Source of the DNA: Bacteroidales bacterium
Lineage (GTDB): Bacteria; Bacteroidota; Bacteroidia; Bacteroidales; UBA1715
Reading direction: 5' to 3'
Assembly (NCBI GenBank): GCA_031286165.1
Contig: JAITUU010000051.1
Coordinates: 1 to 54,820 of the forward strand
Length of the DNA: 54,820 nt
Positions 48,560 through 54,820 of the stretch are shown here, piece after piece (within the stretch, counting starts at the first letter, position 1; every line of letters begins with the position of its first letter). The position numbers and the translations under genes were made by a program. The notes under the pieces were generated by a model that did no database searches, was not told the DNA's origin, and worked only from the letters and a program-made list of their open reading frames with translations.

Positions 48560-51292
48560 ATGAGGCAAAAAATTTTCTATACCTGTGTCCTTGTGTGCAT
48601 GGCGTTTTCGAGCGTAGCGCAAGATGCGCTATATAAACTACTTGCTGAAAAAAATTACGATAAATTAGAAAAACAACTCGCACTCTCGCTCAAAAATCAA
48701 CCCGATAATTTTTTGTATGTACACGTAAATGCCAAACTTTTGGCAGCCGCCGAATATGAAAATAAAAATCTATATCAATCGTATAATCAACTTATTAAAG
48801 CACAATCGCTCTATCATGCGGCAAAACCTGCCGACCAAGAAAAAGCGCGAAAATGGCGGGTTACTTCGGCAAATTTGAAAAAAGATTTAGACACGGTGTG
48901 CACCCAATTACTCGCCATAGCCGAACAAGCAAACTCCGTAGCGGCGTACAACGATTTTGTAACCGCCTGCCCTAAGTGCAGCAAAATTCACATAGAAAAA
49001 GCCCAGCAGCAAGCCGCCGCCAAAGCCTTTGCCAAAGCGCAGCAAGACAATACGTTTGAGGCACTGCAATCCTTCATTGTATCGTTTCCGCACGCAGAGC
49101 AATATGCACAAGCAGTTTCCCTGCGCGATGAAATTGCCTACAATTCCGCCCTTACCTCCACTTCGCCCGAAGCCTTGCAGTTTTTTATTTCGCACTATCC
49201 CAATAGCGATTTTATTAACGAAGCACGCCAGCGATATTACAAAATTTCGTTTGAAACAATTGCCAAACAAAATAAATTTGCCGACTACGAAAAATTTGTG
49301 CGCAGCAATCCCAAAAACGCCTATTCCGAAACCGCGATAGAGCGTATGATAACCATAGCAAAACAGAAAAAGAACATCTCACTTTTTCGCCGCACTGTGG
49401 AATTGAGCAAAGATTTAGACCTTAATTTCAATTACGCCCTACTCGAATACTACAAATTTCTATCGCAAGACGGCGAATACCGCACGCTGTATATGTTTGT
49501 GCAGCAATATCCACGCTCGTATTTAGATACCTTGTTGGCAAAAGAATTTAAAATAGCCGCTAAGGGCGAAAGTTTGGAATACATGAAACCGTTCGACAGC
49601 ACTGCCACACCCTATTTTGAAGAATACATTCTGCTTGCCGCTCCGCGCGAAAAAGCATTTGTGGCGTTGCAGAAATTAATTTCACCCGACATTGCCAATA
49701 AGCAATGGGACAAAGCCTTACAAAAAGTAAAAAAATTCCAACCGGCATTTGGAGCGCAGGATAAACGCATACTCGGTTTGATAGAAATTTTGCAGCGTCC
49801 CTACGATAATTCCATAGTAGTACAACCGCTGCCGGGCTACGTGAATACGCGCGAAGGAGGAGAATATTCGCCGGTGATTACGGCAAATAATAAATACCTC
49901 TACTTTTGCGGAAACAAACGCGCCGATAACATTGGTTTGGAAGATATTTTTGTATCGGAATGGCGAAACGGCGAATGGGCAAAACCAACCTTGCTCCCCG
50001 ACCTTTCTAACCCGAAAACCAACGAGGCTGTGCTCAGCATGAGTGTGGACGGTACCAAAATGCTCTTTTTCCGCGAAGGCGTGATTTACTATTCCGAAAA
50101 AACCACGCATGGCTGGACGCCCGGAATTTCGGTATCGAAAGAAATCAATAACGCGATTTGGAGTGCCGACGCCATGATTACCGCCGATGGCAATGCAATT
50201 ATTTTCGCTTCGGTGCGCAAACACGATGGTTTGAATTTTTTTACCGAACAAAATGCCTCGCTCGGTTTGTATCACGGCAGTATTCATCATCAATCCGATA
50301 TTTATGTGTCGCTGCGCACGCCGCAAGGTACGTGGGGAAAACCCATCAATTTGGGAAACACTATCAATACCATTTATACCGACCGCAGCCCCTACCTGCA
50401 CACCGACATGAAAACGCTCTATTTTTCTTCGGACGGGCACGGCGGATTGGGAAATTTAGATGTATATAAATCCACGCGCTTGGCAGATACCTGCTGGGAT
50501 TGCTGGACTACACCCGTAAATTTGGGAAAAGAAATCAATAATTCCGAAGAAAATTGGGGCTACCGCATAGCACCCGATGGCGAAACGTTTTATTTTGCCG
50601 GCAGGCTTCCCAATCAAACCTACAACGACATTATGATGATAGCCATTCCCGAAGCACTCAAACCCGATGCAGTGGTGTATATCAGCGGAAAAATAACTAC
50701 TGCCGACAATAAAAAACTGCCGGCAACCATTGTGTATGAAGACCTGCACACCGGAGAACGCATAGGCACCGCTACTTCCGACCCCAACGATGGCAGTTAC
50801 ACCATTAGCCTGCCTGTGGGAAAAGTGTATGGCTACTACGTGGAACGCGAAGGATATTTTCCACAGGCGGAATACATAGATTTGAGCAAAGAAAAGAAAA
50901 ATCAGAGCATTTCGCACGACATTCAAGCCGTGTCGTTTGAAGAAATGAAACACGACAGCCTTCCCGTGCGATTGAATAATCTGTTTTTCGATACCAATAA
51001 AAGCACGCTTTTGCCTTACTCCTTGCCGGAATTGCGGCGCATTGCCAAAATTTTAACCAAACTGCAAATGCCTGTGGAAATCAGCGGACACACCGACAGC
51101 GTGGGCGATGACGATGCAAATTTGGCACTTTCGCTGCGCCGCGCCGAAGCCGTAAAAGATTTTTTGATAAAACAAGGTTGCGCCGAAGCCCTCTTTACCG
51201 TGAAAGGCTATGGCGAAACAAAACCAATAGCCACAAACGAAACCGCCGCTGGAAAAGCAAGTAACCGCCGCGTAGAGTTGCGGTTTTTATAA
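48560..51292 (+). CDS. PorE-like OmpA-family protein (TPR, PD40, OmpA)
   Basis: 910 residues with a signal peptide (MRQKIFYTCVLVCMAFSSVA). Order: an N-terminal helical TPR-like region (about 25-400), PD40/WD40-type beta-propeller repeats (about 420-700: NKYLYFCGNKRADNIGLEDIFVS, KTLYFSSDGHGGLGNLDVY), a carboxypeptidase-regulatory-like domain (about 705-790), and a C-terminal OmpA peptidoglycan-binding domain (LFFDTNKSTLLP, ISGHTDSVGDDDANLALSLRRA, SNRRVELRFL). This is the layout of PorE of Porphyromonas, which ties the T9SS to peptidoglycan. Bacteroidota have several such paralogues, so exact orthology is unproven. No lipobox was seen. Confidence 0.85.
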   Translation: MRQKIFYTCVLVCMAFSSVAQDALYKLLAEKNYDKLEKQLALSLKNQPDNFLYVHVNAKLLAAAEYENKNLYQSYNQLIKAQSLYHAAKPADQEKARKWRVTSANLKKDLDTVCTQLLAIAEQANSVAAYNDFVTACPKCSKIHIEKAQQQAAAKAFAKAQQDNTFEALQSFIVSFPHAEQYAQAVSLRDEIAYNSALTSTSPEALQFFISHYPNSDFINEARQRYYKISFETIAKQNKFADYEKFVRSNPKNAYSETAIERMITIAKQKKNISLFRRTVELSKDLDLNFNYALLEYYKFLSQDGEYRTLYMFVQQYPRSYLDTLLAKEFKIAAKGESLEYMKPFDSTATPYFEEYILLAAPREKAFVALQKLISPDIANKQWDKALQKVKKFQPAFGAQDKRILGLIEILQRPYDNSIVVQPLPGYVNTREGGEYSPVITANNKYLYFCGNKRADNIGLEDIFVSEWRNGEWAKPTLLPDLSNPKTNEAVLSMSVDGTKMLFFREGVIYYSEKTTHGWTPGISVSKEINNAIWSADAMITADGNAIIFASVRKHDGLNFFTEQNASLGLYHGSIHHQSDIYVSLRTPQGTWGKPINLGNTINTIYTDRSPYLHTDMKTLYFSSDGHGGLGNLDVYKSTRLADTCWDCWTTPVNLGKEINNSEENWGYRIAPDGETFYFAGRLPNQTYNDIMMIAIPEALKPDAVVYISGKITTADNKKLPATIVYEDLHTGERIGTATSDPNDGSYTISLPVGKVYGYYVEREGYFPQAEYIDLSKEKKNQSISHDIQAVSFEEMKHDSLPVRLNNLFFDTNKSTLLPYSLPELRRIAKILTKLQMPVEISGHTDSVGDDDANLALSLRRAEAVKDFLIKQGCAEALFTVKGYGETKPIATNETAAGKASNRRVELRFL

Positions 51293-51301
51293 TCCTGCAA
51301 T

Positions 51302-51793
51302 TTATTTCCTCACAAAATGATTGAAGGAAAAATCATAGGGATTTTTTTCATCTGCCGCGTGCTGTTCGGTTTCTACCAAAGTCCATTGCGAAGGGTCGAA
51401 ATGGGGAAATACGGTGTCGCCCTCAAAACTGTGGGCTATGCGCGTGAGGTACATATCGGTGGCGCAGGCGAACGACAAAGCGTAAATTTGCGCACCGCCG
51501 CAAATAAATATTTCCTCGTCATTCACACAGTGTGCAAGAGCACGTTCGAGCGAATGAGCCACCACGCACCCTTCGGGCGCAGTGTAGTTTTCGTTGCGCG
51601 TAATAATTACCGTAGTGCGATTGGGTAAAGGTCGTCCGCCGAGTGATTCAAAGGTATTACGCCCCATAAGAATGTGGTGTCCGGTGGTTTTTTGCTTAAA
51701 GTACTGCAAATCTGCCGGAAGTCGCCAAATCAAACTATTATTGTTACCAATTACACCATTTTCGGCTACGGCGGCTATGATTGAGATTTTCAT
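51302..51793 (-). CDS. folA: dihydrofolate reductase
   Basis: 163 residues. It reduces dihydrofolate with NADPH. Family signs are [33 protein letters not shown] with the substrate aspartate after [21 protein letters not shown] and ICGGAQIYA. Its ATG overlaps the thyA stop by 4 bases (ATGA), coupling it to the enzyme that produces its substrate. Convergent with the PorE-like gene, 9 bases apart. Confidence 0.94.
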   Translation of the reverse strand: MKISIIAAVAENGVIGNNNSLIWRLPADLQYFKQKTTGHHILMGRNTFESLGGRPLPNRTTVIITRNENYTAPEGCVVAHSLERALAHCVNDEEIFICGGAQIYALSFACATDMYLTRIAHSFEGDTVFPHFDPSQWTLVETEQHAADEKNPYDFSFNHFVRK

Positions 51794-52584
51794 ATAGAAA
51801 CCTCCCCTGCTATGTGCGGTTGTGCTTCGTAGCCCACTATTTCTATGTCTTCATAGGTAAAATCGAAAATAGATTTCACGGCAGGATTGAGTTTAAGCGT
51901 TGGTAATTTGGTAGGCGTGCGCTGTAATTGCAAATTGCATTGCTCTATGTGATTGTTGTAAATATGCACATCGCCAAAGGTATGAATAAATTCACCCACA
52001 GCAAGCCCGCACACCTGCGCCACCATGTGCGTAAGCAGAGCGTAGGACGCAATATTGAAAGGCACTCCCAAAAACAAATCGGCACTGCGCTGATACAACT
52101 GACAAGAAAGTTTGCCATCGGCAACATAAAATTGGAATAAAATATGACACGGCGGCAGAGCCATTTCGTCTATCATAGCCACATTCCACGCACTCAGCAG
52201 GTGGCGGCGAGAATCGGGATTAGATTGCAAACCTTCAATTAATTGCGTAATTTGGTCAATGTAGCCGCCATGGTAGTCGGGCCACGAACGCCATTGATAG
52301 CCATACACCGGACCAAGATTTCCTTGTGCATCTGCCCATTCGTCCCATATTCGCACTTTGTGCTCTTTCAAGTACAAAATATTTGTTTCGCCGCGCAAAA
52401 ACCACAACAATTCATAAAAAATAGAGCGTGTGTGCAGTTTTTTGGTAGTGAGCAGCGGAAATCCCTCTTGTAAATTGAAACGCATTTGATGTCCGAAACA
52501 ACTAATCGTTCCGGTTCCTGTGCGGTCATTTTTCTGCGTGCCTTCGTACAGCACTTTATGGAGTAGGTCTAAATATTGTTTCAT
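51790..52584 (-). CDS. thyA: thymidylate synthase
   Basis: 264 residues, the usual short ThyA length. It methylates dUMP using methylene-tetrahydrofolate and yields dihydrofolate. Motifs: [20 protein letters not shown], the catalytic cysteine in [10 protein letters not shown], the nucleotide-binding [19 protein letters not shown], and the phosphate loop arginines in SNPDSRR. The downstream folA overlaps it. No clear TAnnTTTG box was found upstream; the spacer holds TTCGTAATT repeats. Confidence 0.96.
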   Translation of the reverse strand: MKQYLDLLHKVLYEGTQKNDRTGTGTISCFGHQMRFNLQEGFPLLTTKKLHTRSIFYELLWFLRGETNILYLKEHKVRIWDEWADAQGNLGPVYGYQWRSWPDYHGGYIDQITQLIEGLQSNPDSRRHLLSAWNVAMIDEMALPPCHILFQFYVADGKLSCQLYQRSADLFLGVPFNIASYALLTHMVAQVCGLAVGEFIHTFGDVHIYNNHIEQCNLQLQRTPTKLPTLKLNPAVKSIFDFTYEDIEIVGYEAQPHIAGEVSI

Positions 52585-52587
52585 GTA

Positions 52588-52624
52588 TTCGCTTGTAATT
52601 CGTAATTGTTAATTCGTAATTGAT
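52588..52624. repeat. TTCGTAATT repeats upstream of thyA
   Basis: Words of the type TGTAATTCGTAATTG and TTAATTCGTAATTG occur in tandem, as at 4101-4131. Confidence 0.55.
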
Positions 52625-52629
52625 TACAA

Positions 52630-54540
52630 TCACCGCACAAATTTTGAAAGCAGTCGCAAGTAGTGCACTTGATAGCCATTGCTATTTTCGCTCACCGACC
52701 ACAAATTGAGGGGCCAGCCCATGTTGGCATCTAAGTACGATTTTTGTGCCGGTTGGTTGCGCAAGCGCGAAATATCAATGGCAAAGCACTGCGCATTGTT
52801 GTAATCGCTATCGCAATTTTTGGGGCAACAGCCGTCCCAATCGTAAGCGGGATTTGGTCCGCCCACCAAAATTCCGGGAGCAGGTCCGTAGGTAGAAATT
52901 CCCACGCCGCCCCACACCGGATTATTGTAATGAAACCACGCATGATACACCGTGTTCGATGATTGCTCGGCACCATAGTTTCTCATATTTGTTAAATAAC
53001 ACATATTTAGAGGATTAACACCATGCAAATAATGCACATAGTGTTCGGCATAGTGGCGGGCATCGGCGTTCAGAGAGGAATCTATGTTATAGGTAATAAT
53101 GTTATAAAATATAGCACCTTGCTTTGCTTTTGTGCCGTTTGAACCCCACACATAGTCTTTTTGAAAGGCAAAATAAGGGTCTATGTGCTGTTGCACACTC
53201 GGTAAATTGTGCGCCGTATCGAGTGCTTGGCGATACACCTGCATAATGTGCGCAGCCACCGCAGGCGTGGCATTGCTCAGTTTTGTATAATTGAGCAACA
53301 TATCTTGATTTGCCTCGCCAAAGGCAAATACCAACTGCCACGCTATCATGCGCGATTGAGTATAATTTGTGTCGAAAAACTGCTGATACTTGGCATCGCC
53401 TGTGAGGTCGAAAAGACGCATGGCGGCAGCGAGTTTTTTCTCCAAGCGCGTAAGGTCATCTACCTCTTGCTGACCGGCAGCCAAACCTTGTGTGCCGTGC
53501 TCCCAACTATTGTTGTAAAACACTACGGCAGGATTTTGCTCTACCCACGCCCATGCTTTTTGCGCCGCGGCGGTAAGTGTAGGTACTAAGAGCGTAAACG
53601 TTGTATTAGGAATTGATTGAAACACTTTTGCCGCATAAGCATAACTTGTAGCCGCCGAAAGCGTAGCCGAAGTGCTAACATCGCCCCAAAGACTTGGAAG
53701 TGTGGCAGCCGAAGGCGGTGCTGCGTGGTCAAGGGCTACAATAGAAAGTACCGAACCATCGGCTTGTTGCAGGCGCAATAAATGCTGAATGCCAAACAAA
53801 ACTTCGTCTAACACATCGGGAACGCCATTGCCCGATTCGGGAATACCGAAATCGTCTGTCCATGCCGCAGGATTTTCTTGATATGCCAGCAGCAAATAAT
53901 TCACATAATCGGCAGTCCAATTCGTATATTTATTAAAATCACCGGCATCGTACCAGCCGCCTTGCACATCGCGCTCGGTGGCGGCATTATTCGGGTCGTT
54001 CCATTTGCGGCACTCACTATCTTGCAGTGCTCCTAAGTGGCTTGCTCCGTCTGCCCACGCAGTAGTGGCGTATGCAGCATCTTTGGCAAAACCAGCCCGC
54101 TGAAAATAAAACACTTTAAATGCTTGTTTGAGCACATTTTTATACACATTCGGCGAAATTTCAAAATCGTAGGATTTTACATTTTTTTCGGCATCGAATA
54201 CATAGTAGGTTCCTTCGTTTTTCACTGCCGAAAAATCGAAATGCCACGCCTTATCGCCTGCCGATTGCGCCACTGCGCCATTATTCCACTGCACCGGTGC
54301 TGCTGTAAACACCGGTTTCCCGGTTTTAGCATTTACCACGCTGTATTTTTTTGCAGGTGCGTAGTGCTGTGTGGAATCAAAACCTATAACAGGATTGCGC
54401 AACACGGCTATTTTCTGCGATTGCGGCAAATAACCAAATTGGTCGATACAAATAAACGGAGAAGGCTGTGCCGATTTTTTTTGAGCACACAGAATTTGCG
54501 CACAACACACTGAGAGAAAAAGAAGTATCAGTTTTTTCAT
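52630..54540 (-). CDS. glycoside hydrolase family 9 (endoglucanase-like)
   Basis: 636 residues from the ATG at 54540 (chosen for its signal peptide MKKLILLFLSVCCAQILCA and upstream promoter box; the frame is open 12 codons further). A cellulase-N immunoglobulin-like domain (about 25-125) precedes the (alpha/alpha)6 catalytic domain. The GH9 base/nucleophile-water pair is seen in GGWYDAGDFNKY (D198, D201), and the acid is probably E618 in WSVSENSNGY. It would hydrolyse beta-1,4-glucans or related beta-glucosides outside the inner membrane. No T9SS sorting domain or lipobox is present, so the periplasm is the likely site. Confidence 0.9.
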   Translation of the reverse strand: MKKLILLFLSVCCAQILCAQKKSAQPSPFICIDQFGYLPQSQKIAVLRNPVIGFDSTQHYAPAKKYSVVNAKTGKPVFTAAPVQWNNGAVAQSAGDKAWHFDFSAVKNEGTYYVFDAEKNVKSYDFEISPNVYKNVLKQAFKVFYFQRAGFAKDAAYATTAWADGASHLGALQDSECRKWNDPNNAATERDVQGGWYDAGDFNKYTNWTADYVNYLLLAYQENPAAWTDDFGIPESGNGVPDVLDEVLFGIQHLLRLQQADGSVLSIVALDHAAPPSAATLPSLWGDVSTSATLSAATSYAYAAKVFQSIPNTTFTLLVPTLTAAAQKAWAWVEQNPAVVFYNNSWEHGTQGLAAGQQEVDDLTRLEKKLAAAMRLFDLTGDAKYQQFFDTNYTQSRMIAWQLVFAFGEANQDMLLNYTKLSNATPAVAAHIMQVYRQALDTAHNLPSVQQHIDPYFAFQKDYVWGSNGTKAKQGAIFYNIITYNIDSSLNADARHYAEHYVHYLHGVNPLNMCYLTNMRNYGAEQSSNTVYHAWFHYNNPVWGGVGISTYGPAPGILVGGPNPAYDWDGCCPKNCDSDYNNAQCFAIDISRLRNQPAQKSYLDANMGWPLNLWSVSENSNGYQVHYLRLLSKFVR

Positions 54541-54565
54541 GGTACATAGTTTTTTGGTATTGTGG

Positions 54566-54573
54566 CAAAAATA
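54566..54573 (-). promoter_or_regulatory. -7 box for the GH9 gene
   Basis: Minus-strand TATTTTTG matches TAnnTTTG, 25 bases before the ATG. Confidence 0.55.
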
Positions 54574-54579
54574 CAATTT

Positions 54580-54611
54580 AATTGTAAATTGTAAATTGTA
54601 AATTGTAAATT
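54580..54611. repeat. AATTGTA heptamer tandem repeat
   Basis: Four tandem AATTGTA units plus a partial one lie directly upstream of the GH9 promoter. Confidence 0.75.
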
Positions 54612-54621
54612 ATTTTAGAAA

Positions 54622-54650
54622 AGCCCTCTCAATCTCCTCTAAAGTAGGGC
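54622..54650. repeat. degenerate AGCCCTCTCAATCTCC dispersed repeat
   Basis: This resembles the element at 2889-2920 (CCCCCTAAATCTCCC), with the GGG-containing complement arm at its end. The stretch 54574-54820 has no supported gene. Confidence 0.4.
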
Positions 54651-54778
54651 AATACTAAAAAATAACTATCCTTCATTACATCTACTTCCTTATGTCATTT
54701 TCTGAGGCGAGGGCTACTTGTAAGCAACTTAGGCTGCGGAACAACGTGCTTGAATATTCGTAATTCACCACATACATA

Positions 54779-54809
54779 CGTGGATTGCTTCACAACGTTC
54801 GCAATGACG
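54779..54809. repeat. CGTCATTGCGAACG-type dispersed repeat, inverted copy
   Basis: On the minus strand it reads CGTCATTGCGAACG then TTGTGAAGCAATCCACG, matching the copy at 2987-3015 in all but a few positions. Confidence 0.7.
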
Positions 54810-54820
54810 TGCAAAAAAGC

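Overview
The window comes from a Bacteroidota chromosome. Promoter-like TAnnTTTG boxes sit upstream of many genes and Shine-Dalgarno sequences are largely absent. Type IX secretion (T9SS) parts are present: PorT, a PorE-like OmpA lipoprotein-style protein, and a cargo with a C-terminal sorting domain. Also typical are an S46 dipeptidyl peptidase, a DUF4290-murA pair, and many MKK-type exported proteins ending in SxSC lipoboxes or barrel-like termini. A four-subunit 2-oxoacid:ferredoxin oxidoreductase together with a menaquinone methyltransferase fits an anaerobic or facultative life. No rRNA, tRNA, CRISPR array, transposase or integrase was seen.

Layout. 1-1.1 kb: a partial exported protein and the decayed tail of a T9SS cargo. 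1.1-9.3 kb: CLC channel, TsaD, MATE exporter, a lipoprotein/barrel pair and a DPP7-type peptidase. 9.3-12.7 kb: a five-PAS hybrid histidine kinase. 12.9-14.6 kb: leuA behind a leucine-rich leader peptide and attenuator. 14.7-20.0 kb: a sulfur module, all on the minus strand, holding a CysK-like pseudoenzyme, CysK, a family 2 encapsulin shell with an inserted cyclic-nucleotide-binding-like domain, and a SufS-type cysteine desulfurase with a long N-terminal cargo-type extension. 20.2-31.5 kb: glycosyltransferase, RsmG, a 1,625-residue exported protein of unknown function, a LOG-family protein and an NtrY-like kinase. 31.7-36.0 kb: an AT-rich block with a tail-fibre-like protein, a T9SS-exported alpha/beta hydrolase and an overlapping lipoprotein. 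36-43.5 kb: sugar MFS, an XRE regulator, several small envelope proteins, DUF5674, TadA, UbiE/MenG, PorT and a cysteine-tailed Spy-like protein. 43.6-48.5 kb: the oxidoreductase operon, DUF4290 and MurA. 48.5-54.6 kb: PorE-like protein, FolA, ThyA and a GH9 glycoside hydrolase.

The most noteworthy system is the sulfur nanocompartment at 14.7-20.0 kb. CysK would make cysteine, the desulfurase would take sulfur from it inside the encapsulin shell, and an upstream CysK paralogue that has lost its PLP lysine may act as a non-catalytic partner. The leu attenuator is the clearest RNA-level regulatory element: its leader peptide, antiterminator and terminator can all be read directly.

Intergenic DNA carries recurrent short-word repeats (phrases such as ACTACTAATT, TTCGTAATTC and GAGTAGTGAG) and two kinds of longer dispersed repeat that appear near both ends of the window.
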